This document shows positions 1 to 8,585 of a DNA stretch of 35,097 bases, in pieces; position 1 is the first letter of the stretch; every line of letters starts with the position of its first letter. The notes under the pieces are model-generated. The model searched no databases, was not told the DNA's origin, and saw nothing but the letters and a program-made list of their open reading frames with translations. Source of the stretch: Bifidobacterium saguinibicoloris (GTDB lineage Bacteria; Actinomycetota; Actinomycetes; Actinomycetales; Bifidobacteriaceae); NCBI RefSeq assembly GCF_019331725.1, contig NZ_JAHBBF010000021.1:1-35097 (forward strand), in the 5' to 3' direction. The position numbers and the translations under genes were made by a program.

Positions 1-1154
1 CCGGCGGACGCATCGGACGGGGTGGACGACGCGGCGGGTGCCTCATCGGACGTACCGTCCGCATCGGCGTCCGCGCTCGCGGACACCGTCGGACCAGACG
101 TAGACGCCGACGCGGCGGAACCGGCCTTCGCCTCCGCCTCCCTGAGATTCGCCTCGGTGATGCGGTAGTAGTCCGTGTCCGTGCCATAGCACTCGGCGAT
201 CACCGCAAGCGCCCGGCGATACCGGTCCGCCGCCTCGCCGAAGCGGCCCTCCGCGTACAGCACCTGCGCGAACCCGGCCAACGCGGACGCGAAATGCGCC
301 GAATGCTCCAGATGCCCGTTCGCATAGATCTCCAACGCCTTCGCCGCATGCCGGTGCGCCTCCTGAAGCTTGCCCTCGCCGAGGAGCACCAGCGCCAGAT
401 TCGTGTGCGAGGACGCCACATCGATGTCCGCGTCCGGGTCCACGCTCGAAGCCTCGATGATGCGCAGCGCCTCCCGCAGCTCCGCCTCCGCCTTGCCGGG
501 ACGGTCCGTCTCGCTGTACAGCATCGACAGGTTGTTGTGCAGCGCCGCGAGACGACGGTCCGTGGGGTCGTAGTTGCGCTCGGCGCATGCCAGCGCCTGC
601 GCGTACAGGTCTTCCGACTGGTCGTAGCGTTTCGCCGCGCGCATCGCGGTGGCGCAGTTGATGAGCGTGGTGGTCCACGCCTCGGAGCCCTCGAGCCCCA
701 TGCGCAGGGCCAGTTCGATGGCCCGCTGCACGATCCACTGGTTCTCCTCGTGGCGGCCCTGCGAACGGTAGAAGCCCATCGTCTCGTTGAGCACGGTGAG
801 CAGGCCGGCGTCGTCGCCCGCGTTCTCCGCGTCCACGGCCGCCTGCTCGAGGTACGGGCCGGCCTTCCCGGCGGCGTCGTGCGCCTCGAAGATCGCGTCG
901 AGCCCCTTGAGGAATCCGTTCACGTCGAACGTGCGGGCGGGGGAGGCGGAGGCGGAGGCGGAGGTGGAAGCGTCGGCGGGCGTTCCGGTTGCCGTGGACG
1001 TTCCGGTTGTGACGGACGCGACGGTCCCGGCGGGCTTGTCGAAGTCGTGCGCGTGCTTCGCCGCCATCCGTTCCAACGCCACCTCGAGCATCGAGTCCTT
1101 CGACGTCTCCTGCGACGCATCGGCGTCCGCGCCTGCGGCCACGTTCCCGGTCAT
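1..1154 (-). CDS. TPR-repeat protein, C-terminus beyond the window
   Basis: The reading frame is open for 384 codons on the minus strand and runs off the left edge. The chosen ATG at 1154 has a GGAGGGG Shine-Dalgarno sequence 9 nt upstream; an in-frame ATG at 1172 overlaps that site and is less likely. After about 50 residues comes a low-complexity Ser/Ala linker. The remainder is a run of helical pairs typical of tetratricopeptide repeats, for example AALHNNLSMLYSETDRPGKA followed by SSHTNLALVLLGEGKLQEAH. The visible C-terminal part is again rich in Ala, Ser, Asp and Thr. No signal peptide or membrane segment is seen, so it is probably a cytoplasmic protein-interaction scaffold. The partner and pathway cannot be told from sequence. 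Confidence 0.85.
   Translation of the reverse strand, partial: MTGNVAAGADADASQETSKDSMLEVALERMAAKHAHDFDKPAGTVASVTTGTSTATGTPADASTSASASASPARTFDVNGFLKGLDAIFEAHDAAGKAGPYLEQAAVDAENAGDDAGLLTVLNETMGFYRSQGRHEENQWIVQRAIELALRMGLEGSEAWTTTLINCATAMRAAKRYDQSEDLYAQALACAERNYDPTDRRLAALHNNLSMLYSETDRPGKAEAELREALRIIEASSVDPDADIDVASSHTNLALVLLGEGKLQEAHRHAAKALEIYANGHLEHSAHFASALAGFAQVLYAEGRFGEAADRYRRALAVIAECYGTDTDYYRITEANLREAEAKAGSAASASTSGPTVSASADADADGTSDEAPAASSTPSDASA
942..965. repeat. Hexanucleotide tandem repeat inside the TPR gene
   Basis: Three perfect copies of GGAGGC and a fourth reading GGAGGT. They encode the Ser-Ala linker of the TPR protein. A change in copy number would keep the reading frame, altering linker length only. 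Confidence 0.8.
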
Positions 1155-1303
1155 ATCGTCCGTCCCCTCCATCGCGACTACGTGTATACCGGTCTCCAGC
1201 GTACTGTGCGTGTCGCGCGCGCACGCTGTGAGTGTCGTTACATCGGCGGCCGCCGAGGGGCGCGCTTTACGGACGTTGCCGCACGGACGGGCCCGAAGAC
1301 GGG

Positions 1304-1329
1304 GAGAGCCCCGCCGAAGCGGGGCTCTC
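1304..1329 (-). terminator. Hairpin terminator after the double-phosphatase gene
   Basis: An 11-bp perfect GC-rich stem (GAGAGCCCCGC with its complement) closed by a UUCG tetraloop in the minus-strand RNA. It lies 46 bp beyond the stop codon of the phosphatase gene. There is no U-tract, so termination is inferred from position and stability. Confidence 0.65.
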
Positions 1330-1375
1330 GATGGACTGTGGTCCGGGCCTTGCGGAAGGTCCCGGCCGGTCGCTG

Positions 1376-4300
1376 TCAGTGCCGACGACGACGCACGGCG
1401 ACGGTCGCGCCGCCGGCCGCGGCCAGCAGCACGACGACCGCGACGATGCCCGCCACGGATGCGCCGGTGCGGGAGAGTCCGGCGGTCCTGCCGTTGGCCT
1501 TGCCCTTGCCGGTGGTCGTGCCGCCGTCGCCCTTGCCGGGCGTCGGGTTCTGCGACTCGCCGCCCTGACCCGGCTGGCTGGGCTGACCCGGCTGGCTGGG
1601 CTGGCCGGGCTGTCCGCCGTTGGCGCGCGCCTGCTTGGCGGCGTCGATCTCCGCCTGCGTGTAGAGCATCTGCGGGTAGACGGAGGTGATGGCGGAACCG
1701 AACTTCGCCAGCTCGTCCGCGGTCAGCGTCCTGGTGACGGTGAACTCGGAGGGCTTGGCGGAGCCGAGGTCGTTGACGCCGAAGTCCACGCCGTTGACGT
1801 ACAGGCCCAAGGCGAGCGGCTTCGGGCCGTTCGCGTACACCGGCAGGCCGAACGTGAGCGTCACCTTGCCGTTCTCCACGGACGAGGACTTGAGCTGGAC
1901 GCCGGCGGGCGATTCGTCGCCCTTGACGTCCTTGTGCCTGCCGAGGTAGTCGATGAGACCCTGCACGTCCACCGTGCCGGTCAGGCGCGGCGCGCCCTGC
2001 GCGGTGAACCCGGTGAATCCGTCGCCGCCGGAGAGCAGGAACGAGTTGGCGGCCACGGTGACCGTGTCGTCGTCCTTGATCTGCTTGCCGTCGACGTACA
2101 CGTCGGTGACGGTGGCGACCGGCACCTTGGTGTTCGCGTCGGGCGTCAGCGTGTAGGTGAACGTCACGTTCGACGAGATGCCGAGACGCACCACGTTGGA
2201 CTTGCCGTCCTTCTCCTGCCACTGCTGGGCGAGCACCGTCTTGAGCTGCTTGCCGGTGAGGTCGACCACGCTGTTGTCGTTGCCGAACGGCAGCATGCCG
2301 TACGCTTCCTTGACGGTGATCTGCTTGTTCCCGTCGGGGTCGAGGTTGTCGGTGCGCAGGCCGCCCGGGTTGATGAAGCCGATGGTGGCGTTCCTGCCGA
2401 CCTCCGTGTTCCTCGCGGATTCGAGCGCGGCGTCCGCGTTGAGCGTGCCGAGCTGGGTTTCGGCCGACCAGTCGCCCTTCGCGAAGTCCGCGGACTTGTC
2501 GATGGTGCCGACGACCTTGTCACCGGCTTCGGCGGAATCCGCCTGGGCCTGCTTGTAGACCTTCGCGGCCGGGCCGTTCGGATCGCCTTCGAAGCCCTTG
2601 GACGGCGCGGTGCCGTCCTTGTTCGTCACGAACGTGACGTCGTACTGGGAGGCGTTGCGCACGGTGACCTTCGCGTCCTTGCCGGTGCCGTCGATGAAGA
2701 GGTCCTGCGCGGCCGCGTCCCGGCCGTAGCTGCCGGCCTCGATGATCGGCGCGCCGGACTTCGTGGTGGAACCGTACTTGTTGCGGTGGCTGTGGCCGCC
2801 GTAGACGAGGTCGACGTTGGCGTCGAGTCCGGCGCCGTCGTCGCGGATCGTGTCGGCGTCCTCGTGGATGAGGGCCACGACCGCGTCCGCCTCGCCGTTC
2901 GACGGATCGCCGTCGGAGAGCTGGTCGGCCACCTTGTTGACGGCCTGGACCGGGTCGGTCACGGTGACGCCCTGCATGACGCTGGGGGAGACCACGTTCT
3001 TGAGGTCGGCGGTGATGGCGCCGACGAACGCGACCTTCTTGCCGTTGATCGTCTTGATCGTGTACGGCTTGAGCCGTTCGGAGGTGAGCTTGCCGCCGGA
3101 GATGTTCGCGGCCACCCAGTCGATGCCGTACTGCGGGTCGGCGATGCGGTCGTTGAAGTCGCCCGTGCCCTTGTCGAGCTCGTGGTTGCCCAGCGCGCTC
3201 ACGCTCAGGCCCCAGGCCTTCGCCATCTCAAGTGTCGGCTTGTCCTGGAAGTAGGCGGATTCGAACGGGGAGGCGCCCACGAGGTCGCCGCTGGAGACGA
3301 ACACGCTGTTGCCCGGGTTGTGGTCGACGGCGAGCTTCTTGTACGCGGCCTCGACCCACTGGCCGGTCTCGATGTGGCCGTGGAAGTCGGTGATGTCGAA
3401 CACGGTCACCTGCTTGGCGTCCTTGCCCGGCTGGTCCGGGGTGGTGGAGCCGTTGCCGTCGGAGTCCGGGTGTCCGCCATTGTCGGCGTACTGTTCGCCG
3501 ATCACGCTCGGCGCGCTCGCGCCCGGCTCGACCTTGACGACGTCGCCGTTCTCGTTCAGCGTGACCGTGGCGCTCAGTGCGGCGGCCAGGTTGATGCGCT
3601 GCCAGCCCGCGGACGTGGAGTCGAGCGGGTAGCCGCCGTCGATCGCGGTCTTCGCGAGGATAGCCTCGCGCTGGTCGCGGTGCAGCTTCGGGTAGGCGAT
3701 CTTCAGCAGGTCGGCGGAGCCTTCCGGCGCGGTGAACGTAGTGCCGGCGGTGGTCTTGGGGAATCCGTAGGTCAGGCGGTTCGTGTACACGGCGATGGCG
3801 GACTTGCGGTCGGTGACCGTCTGCTTGCTTACCGCGTCGACGAAGCCGTTCGTGTAGCCGTTGGACGCGTTCGCGCCGAGGTTGTTCACGCATGCGGTGA
3901 CGGTCGCGTAGTCGGAGGCCTGCTTGGCGGCGTGGCCGTCCGCCACGCACTTGGCGGCGAGGTACGCCTGCAGCTGGTCGGAGGCCGGCTTCACGTACTG
4001 GTCGTAGTAGGTGCTCCAGTAGTAGCCGTTCTGGGCTTCGCCGTCGATGCGGCCGCCCATGATGTCGAGCGGGTAGTGGACGCCGAGCACGATGCGGTTG
4101 TTGCCCGCCTCGGAGGTGCGGGCGAGGATCTCGGGCGCGAGCTGCGGGAACAAGCCGGCCAGCGCGATGCCCCACGAGTAGGCGCCGGTGGTGTGGCCGG
4201 ACGGGAACGAGCCGGATCCGGCGAGGCCGTCGTATTCGGCGGAGTGCGTGTTGCCCTGCGCGTCGGTCCAGTCGGGCACGCGCTTGATGCCGGCGGAGAT

Positions 4301-4966
4301 GTCGGTGATGTCGTTCCTGCCGCCGTCGGTGCGGTCCTCGAACGGACGCGGATGCTGGAAGTGCGTCTTGGCGGCGGAGGTGGAGATGGTGTCGTACTTG
4401 AAGATGTCGGACACCTTGTTCAGGCTGCCGTCGGCCAGGCCGTCGGAGAAGTACTTGCCGAGCACCGGGCCCAGGGAGTCCGGCAGGGTCTCGGCGGCGT
4501 TCAGGTCAGCGTCGACGAGGGCGCGCTGCTGCTGCGCGGTGGCGGTCTTGCCGTCGCCGCCTTCCGCCGCGGCGTTGTTGATCTGCTGGACGAATTCGTC
4601 GTCATGGTCGAGCACGGTCTTGTTGAGCACCTTGCCGCCGTCGGTTTCGGTGGCTGGCCGCCAATAGGAGTCGTATTCGCCGAGCAGCTGGACCAGGTTC
4701 GGCTTGGCGGCGCGCGCCGTGGGGCCGGCAGCATAGCCGGAGACGTCGTTCCCGGCGGCCGCGGCGTCGTAGCGGCCTTCGCTGGTGGCCGCGTACTTCG
4801 TGGCGTCGAACTTTCCGGTGGCGCCGCCGGCGCTGACGCCGGTGGCGGAGGCCGCGGGCGAGGCGGGCTCGTTCGCGGAGGCGGTCGCCACGGCGACGCT
4901 CGACAGCGTCGCGACGGCGGCCACCGCGGCGATCAGTCTCGCCGCGACATGCATGTTCCTCTTCAC
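1376..4966 (-). CDS. Secreted, wall-anchored PAP2 phosphatase / 5'-nucleotidase fusion
   Basis: A 1196-residue surface protein. It starts at a GTG preceded by GAAGGGA and has an N-terminal signal peptide ending near residue 30. Residues ~100-350 form a PAP2/class A acid phosphatase domain with all three motifs: K-x6-RP (KTHFQHPRP, ~199), PSGH (~254) and R-x5-H-x3-D (RIVLGVHYPLD, ~290). Residues ~520-1050 are a metallophosphatase plus 5'-nucleotidase C-terminal domain with DFHGH (~526), GD (~558), GNHE (~592) and GHSH (~723). A Pro/Gln/Gly spacer follows, then a sortase-type signal LSRTG (~1163), a hydrophobic segment and an RRRRH tail. Both domains release phosphate from external substrates, so phosphate and nucleoside scavenging at the wall is the likely role. 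A PHO-box-like repeat upstream supports phosphate control. LSRTG departs from LPxTG at position two. Confidence 0.92.
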   Translation of the reverse strand: MKRNMHVAARLIAAVAAVATLSSVAVATASANEPASPAASATGVSAGGATGKFDATKYAATSEGRYDAAAAGNDVSGYAAGPTARAAKPNLVQLLGEYDSYWRPATETDGGKVLNKTVLDHDDEFVQQINNAAAEGGDGKTATAQQQRALVDADLNAAETLPDSLGPVLGKYFSDGLADGSLNKVSDIFKYDTISTSAAKTHFQHPRPFEDRTDGGRNDITDISAGIKRVPDWTDAQGNTHSAEYDGLAGSGSFPSGHTTGAYSWGIALAGLFPQLAPEILARTSEAGNNRIVLGVHYPLDIMGGRIDGEAQNGYYWSTYYDQYVKPASDQLQAYLAAKCVADGHAAKQASDYATVTACVNNLGANASNGYTNGFVDAVSKQTVTDRKSAIAVYTNRLTYGFPKTTAGTTFTAPEGSADLLKIAYPKLHRDQREAILAKTAIDGGYPLDSTSAGWQRINLAAALSATVTLNENGDVVKVEPGASAPSVIGEQYADNGGHPDSDGNGSTTPDQPGKDAKQVTVFDITDFHGHIETGQWVEAAYKKLAVDHNPGNSVFVSSGDLVGASPFESAYFQDKPTLEMAKAWGLSVSALGNHELDKGTGDFNDRIADPQYGIDWVAANISGGKLTSERLKPYTIKTINGKKVAFVGAITADLKNVVSPSVMQGVTVTDPVQAVNKVADQLSDGDPSNGEADAVVALIHEDADTIRDDGAGLDANVDLVYGGHSHRNKYGSTTKSGAPIIEAGSYGRDAAAQDLFIDGTGKDAKVTVRNASQYDVTFVTNKDGTAPSKGFEGDPNGPAAKVYKQAQADSAEAGDKVVGTIDKSADFAKGDWSAETQLGTLNADAALESARNTEVGRNATIGFINPGGLRTDNLDPDGNKQITVKEAYGMLPFGNDNSVVDLTGKQLKTVLAQQWQEKDGKSNVVRLGISSNVTFTYTLTPDANTKVPVATVTDVYVDGKQIKDDDTVTVAANSFLLSGGDGFTGFTAQGAPRLTGTVDVQGLIDYLGRHKDVKGDESPAGVQLKSSSVENGKVTLTFGLPVYANGPKPLALGLYVNGVDFGVNDLGSAKPSEFTVTRTLTADELAKFGSAITSVYPQMLYTQAEIDAAKQARANGGQPGQPSQPGQPSQPGQGGESQNPTPGKGDGGTTTGKGKANGRTAGLSRTGASVAGIVAVVVLLAAAGGATVAVRRRRH

Positions 4967-5055
4967 TGTGTATTCCCTTCGTTGCGGTCCGTGGCCCGGA
5001 TTCGTCGGTTTCGGACATGGGCCGTCGGACTGCTCCCACGCTACGGCCGCAACAT

Positions 5056-5092
5056 GGAATACAGGCGCAATCGGGAAGAACGCAGGGTGAAC
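5056..5092 (-). promoter_or_regulatory. PHO-box-like repeat and possible -10 for the double phosphatase
   Basis: On the minus strand GTTCACC (5092-5086) is followed 11 nt later by GTTCTTC (5081-5075), matching the 11-nt direct-repeat layout of actinobacterial PHO boxes bound by PhoP-type regulators. A TATTCC hexamer (5061-5056) lies at a workable distance for a -10 box. The repeat is seen; the binding protein is inferred. A related repeat lies between phoU and the sensor kinase at 15990-16019. Confidence 0.5.
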
Positions 5093-5135
5093 TTACTCCG
5101 TCTGTGGGCGATTGCACAGTGAGAGGCGATTATGC

Positions 5136-5169
5136 GGCGTGGGCCGGGGCGATTGCCCCGGCCCACGCC
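5136..5169 (-). terminator. Strong hairpin after the MFS gene
   Basis: A 15-bp perfect stem, GGCGTGGGCCGGGGC with its complement, and a 4-nt loop, beginning 6 bp past the MFS stop codon. No U-tract follows in either direction. It also insulates the phosphatase promoter downstream. Confidence 0.75.
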
Positions 5170-5174
5170 GTCCG

Positions 5175-6374
5175 TCACTCCACGTCGATCTCGCGCATGC
5201 GGTGGATCGCCTCGGTGTCGCCCTCGCAGCGCCACGAATAGAAGACCAGCAGCCCCGCGGACAGCAGCGCCAGCGGCAGGCCGCCCAGACCGGTGAACCG
5301 GTAGTCCATCGCGAACGTGGTGAGCATCGCGCCGCCGACCACCGAGCCGACCGCGTTGCCGAAGTTGAACGCCACCTGCACGGCGGCGCCGGCGATGAGC
5401 TCGCCGCCGCCCTGACCGGCCTCCGTCATGAGCAGCTGCTGCGGCGCGGAGATGAAGAACAGGCCGAACGCAATCCAGAACGTGAGGATCGCGGTGGTCA
5501 CACGGTTGCCGGGGACGAGCAGCACCATCGCGAGACCGAGCAGCGAGATGAACTGTCCGAGCGCCGCCGTGCCCGCATGACGCCAGTTGTCCGTGATGCG
5601 GCCGCCGATGATGCCGCCCACCACCATGCCGAATCCGGCGAGCATCATGAGGAACGGCACCAGCGCGGACGGCCATCCGCCGGTCTTCTGCAGCCAGGGG
5701 GAGACGTAGCTCCACCAGCAGAACACGCCCGCGTTGCCGGTGAACACGGCCGCGAGGATCACCCACGGGCCGCGGCGGCGCAGGAAGCGGAACTGGCCGA
5801 GGATGCCCGTGTCCTTCACCGGCGGCACGAACGGGATCCACGCGAGGGTGAGCAGGATCGTCATCCCGGCCCATGCGGCGAGGATGCCGAACGCCAGACG
5901 CCAGGACAGGAACTCGGCCATCAGCGTGCCCGCCGGCACGCCCAGCATGTTCGCCACCGTCTGCCCGGTCACCATCACGGAGACGGACTGCGCCTCCTTG
6001 CCGGGTTCAGCCAGCGTCTTCGCGATGAGCGTGGCCGTGCCGAAGAACGCGCCGTGCGGCAGACCGGAGATGAAGCGCGCCGCGACGAGCATCACCCCGT
6101 TCACGCTGAACGCGCTCAGCAGGTTGCCGACGAGCGCGATGGCCATGAACAGGATGATGAGGTTCTTCGGCGGCACCTTCCTGCCGAACACGAGGATCAG
6201 CGTGCCCACGCACACGCCGATGGCGTATGCGGAGATGTAGTTGCCGGCCGTTGGGATGTCCACGCCGGTGGCGGCCGCCGCCTGGGGCAGGATGCCCATC
6301 ATCACGAATTCGGCCGCGCCGAGGATGAACGCGCCGGCGGCCAGCGCCAGCAGGCTGAGCATGCTCTTCTTCAT
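5175..6374 (-). CDS. MFS transporter, DHA1 family (AraJ/drug efflux-like)
   Basis: A 399-residue integral membrane protein with about twelve hydrophobic segments spread evenly, the usual size for DHA1 exporters. After TM2 it has the motif-A-like FGRKVPPKN, and the first helix has the GAAEFVMMG pattern common in AraJ-like sugar or drug efflux proteins. The ATG at 6374 has GGAAGGGA 5 nt upstream. The gene starts only 20 bp after the U-tract of the tRNA-Pro terminator, so it has no obvious promoter of its own and may depend on read-through or on a start site inside the hairpin. The substrate cannot be assigned from sequence. Confidence 0.88.
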   Translation of the reverse strand: MKKSMLSLLALAAGAFILGAAEFVMMGILPQAAAATGVDIPTAGNYISAYAIGVCVGTLILVFGRKVPPKNLIILFMAIALVGNLLSAFSVNGVMLVAARFISGLPHGAFFGTATLIAKTLAEPGKEAQSVSVMVTGQTVANMLGVPAGTLMAEFLSWRLAFGILAAWAGMTILLTLAWIPFVPPVKDTGILGQFRFLRRRGPWVILAAVFTGNAGVFCWWSYVSPWLQKTGGWPSALVPFLMMLAGFGMVVGGIIGGRITDNWRHAGTAALGQFISLLGLAMVLLVPGNRVTTAILTFWIAFGLFFISAPQQLLMTEAGQGGGELIAGAAVQVAFNFGNAVGSVVGGAMLTTFAMDYRFTGLGGLPLALLSAGLLVFYSWRCEGDTEAIHRMREIDVE

Positions 6375-6393
6375 GGGGTCCCTTCCGGATATG

Positions 6394-6427
6394 AAAAAAG
6401 GGAACCGCTGATTTCTCAGCGGTTCCC
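6394..6427 (-). terminator. Rho-independent terminator of tRNA-Pro
   Basis: A 12-bp perfect stem (GGGAACCGCTGA with its complement), a 4-nt loop and six T residues on the minus strand. It sits directly after the tRNA and directly before the ribosome-binding site of the MFS gene. Confidence 0.93.
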
Positions 6428-6434
6428 TCGGTTG

Positions 6435-6508
<74 letters not shown>

Positions 6509-6524
6509 TTTGGCAACGGGGGAT

Positions 6525-6552
6525 ATATTACATGCTTCGGTTCGCGAAGCAA
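6525..6552 (-). promoter_or_regulatory. Promoter of tRNA-Pro
   Basis: On the minus strand, TTGCTT (-35), a 16-bp spacer and TAATAT (-10) with an upstream TG, ending 16 bp before the tRNA 5' end. This is a near-consensus housekeeping promoter. Confidence 0.75.
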
Positions 6553-6640
6553 ACCTCGGCGTGTCGCGCCGGAAAACCGCGGATTTCCCTGATTCTGCGG
6601 CGCATGCGGCGGCGGCCCCGAGCCTGTATCGTCTCCTCGC

Positions 6641-6646
6641 TACACT
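6641..6646 (+). promoter_or_regulatory. -10 box of lysS, leaderless type
   Basis: TACACT lies 8 nt before the ATG at 6655, so transcription would begin at or next to the start codon. No Shine-Dalgarno sequence precedes that ATG, which fits leaderless translation. Confidence 0.65.
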
Positions 6647-6654
6647 GTGGGGCT

Positions 6655-8334
6655 ATGTGTGAAACCCAAGAATCCCAAGCGAACGGGGAAGAGAACGCCG
6701 TTCCCCAGATGACCACCGTGGAACGCGCCGAGATGCTGCTGAGGCAGGATGCGGCCATCCGCGAGAAGATCAGGGAGGGCGCCTCCCTGGACGACGCCGT
6801 GGACCCGTCCAACAAGGAGTTCGGCCCGCTGGCCCACCCCGAGCAGGTGCAGATGCGCGTGGCCAAGCGCGCCATGATGCTCGAGGAGGGTGCCAACCCC
6901 TACCCGGTCCACCTCGACGTGACCGACACCATCGAAGACGTGCGCGCCAGGTATGACGGCAAGCTCGAACCCGGCCAGGAGACCGAGGACATGGTCGGCA
7001 TCGCCGGCCGCGTGCTGTTCATCCGCAACGCCGGCGGCCTCAACTTCGTGCAGCTCGCCGCGGGCGACGGCACCAAGATCCAGGGCATGATCTCCAAGAA
7101 GGAGATCGGCGCCGACTCCCTCAAGCGCTTCAAGCAGCTCGTCGACCTCGGCGACCACCTGTTCCTGCGCGGCCGCGTCATCGCCTCCAAGACCGGCGAA
7201 CTGTCCGTCTTCGCCACCGACTGGGCCATCGCCTCCAAGGCGCTCCAGCCGCTGCCGGCCCTGCACAAGGAGCTCAACGAGGACACCCGCACCCGCAAGC
7301 CGTACATCGGCATGATCGCCGACGACAAGATCCGCAACATGGTGCGCAACCGCTCCAAGGCGGTCTCCTCGCTGCGCCACACCTTCGAACGCCACGGCTT
7401 CCTCGAGGTCGAGACCCCGATGCTGCAGACCGTGCACGGCGGCGCCGCGGCCCGCCCGTTCACCACGCACATGAACGCGTTCGACCTGGACCTCTACCTG
7501 CGCATCGCGCCGGAACTGTTCCTCAAGCGCTGCCTCGTCGGCGGCATCGACCGCGTGTTCGAAATCAACCGCGACTTCCGCAACGAAGGCGTCGACGCCA
7601 CCCACGCGCCCGAATTCACCATGCTCGAGGCGTACCAGGCGTACGGCACGTACGACACCATCGGCCAGCTTGTCAAGGAGCTCGTGCAGACCACCGCGAA
7701 GGACGTGTTCGGCTCCACCACCGTCACCCTGCTCGACGGCACCGAATACGACTTCGGCGGCGACGAATGGAAGAGCATGAGCATGTACGACTCCCTGTCC
7801 GAGGCGCTCGGCGAGGAGATCATCCCCAACGGCGGCCCGGACAACCCCGGCACCTCCGTCGAACATCTCGCCGCCATCGCCGACAAGCTCGGCGTGGAAC
7901 GCGACGAGGTCGAGAACCACGGCAAGCTCGTCGAGCACCTGTGGGAGCACTTCTACGAGGACAAGCTCTACGAGCCCACCTTCGTGCGCGACTTCCCGGT
8001 CGAAACCTCCCCGCTCGTCAAGGGCCACCGCTCCAAGCCCGGCGTGGTGGAGAAGTGGGACCTCTACGTGCGCGGCTTCGAGCTCGCCACCGGCTACTCC
8101 GAGCTCAACGACCCGATCGTCCAGCGCGAACGCTTCGTGGCGCAGGCCAAGGACGCGCTCGCCGGCGACGAGGAGGCGTGCGACATCGACGAGGACTTCC
8201 TCGAGGCCCTCGGCGTGGGCATGCCGCCGGCCGGCGGCACCGGCATGGGCATCGACCGCCTGCTCATCGCCCTGACCGGCGCGACGATCCGCGAGACCAT
8301 CACGTTCCCGCTCGTCAAGCCGCTCGTCGCCTGA
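6655..8334 (+). CDS. lysS: Lysyl-tRNA synthetase, class II
   Basis: 559 residues that charge tRNA-Lys with lysine. A ~55-residue N-terminal extension precedes the OB-fold anticodon-binding domain (VGIAGRVLFIRNAGGLNFV region). The class II catalytic core follows, with motif 2 FEINRDFRNEG (~302), the HAPEFTMLEAY segment typical of LysRS, and motif 3 GTGMGIDRLL (~528). The start at 6655 is chosen because a TACACT -10 box lies 8 nt upstream; an internal ATG (MTTVERAE) 18 codons later is an alternative. The frame stays open upstream to 6532, but that region overlaps the promoter. It is the first of several plus-strand housekeeping genes here. Confidence 0.96.
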   Translation: MCETQESQANGEENAVPQMTTVERAEMLLRQDAAIREKIREGASLDDAVDPSNKEFGPLAHPEQVQMRVAKRAMMLEEGANPYPVHLDVTDTIEDVRARYDGKLEPGQETEDMVGIAGRVLFIRNAGGLNFVQLAAGDGTKIQGMISKKEIGADSLKRFKQLVDLGDHLFLRGRVIASKTGELSVFATDWAIASKALQPLPALHKELNEDTRTRKPYIGMIADDKIRNMVRNRSKAVSSLRHTFERHGFLEVETPMLQTVHGGAAARPFTTHMNAFDLDLYLRIAPELFLKRCLVGGIDRVFEINRDFRNEGVDATHAPEFTMLEAYQAYGTYDTIGQLVKELVQTTAKDVFGSTTVTLLDGTEYDFGGDEWKSMSMYDSLSEALGEEIIPNGGPDNPGTSVEHLAAIADKLGVERDEVENHGKLVEHLWEHFYEDKLYEPTFVRDFPVETSPLVKGHRSKPGVVEKWDLYVRGFELATGYSELNDPIVQRERFVAQAKDALAGDEEACDIDEDFLEALGVGMPPAGGTGMGIDRLLIALTGATIRETITFPLVKPLVA

Positions 8335-8390
8335 CGTACGGACGTACTGACATACGGATGGTTCCCTGAGGGGTTCCGTCCACGCTGTTC

Positions 8391-8422
8391 GGCTCCCCCT
8401 CCCATGCATGGGAAGGGGAGCC
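8391..8422 (+). terminator. Hairpin terminator after lysS
   Basis: GGCTCCCC and TCCCAT pair with ATGGGA and GGGGAGCC across one C/A mismatch, giving a 15-position stem around a GC turn. It starts 56 bp after the lysS stop. There is no long U-tract. Confidence 0.65.
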
Positions 8423-8490
8423 GTCTGCATTCGGCGGGCGTGCCGCTTTGGCCGCCGCCGCGGCGACCGTCGGTGCGACGGCCCGCGCCG

Positions 8491-8520
8491 TTGGATCGCC
8501 GTGTGCCGGCATGCTATAAC
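8491..8520 (+). promoter_or_regulatory. Promoter of the helicase gene
   Basis: TTGGAT (-35), an 18-bp spacer and TATAAC (-10). An ATG at 8529 lies 8 nt after the -10 box and could give a leaderless start; a second ATG at 8586 has a Shine-Dalgarno sequence. Confidence 0.65.
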
Positions 8521-8585
8521 GGGGGGATATGCGGCGCGGCGCCGCAGAGCCGCGGCCCGACGAAGATATGCAAGGGGGCAAGGAT

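Noticed and set aside
1232..5122. A 1296-codon open frame on the plus strand
   Set aside because: It is antisense to the double phosphatase, has Val/Arg/Gly-biased low-complexity translation and no family motifs. High GC creates such frames opposite real genes.
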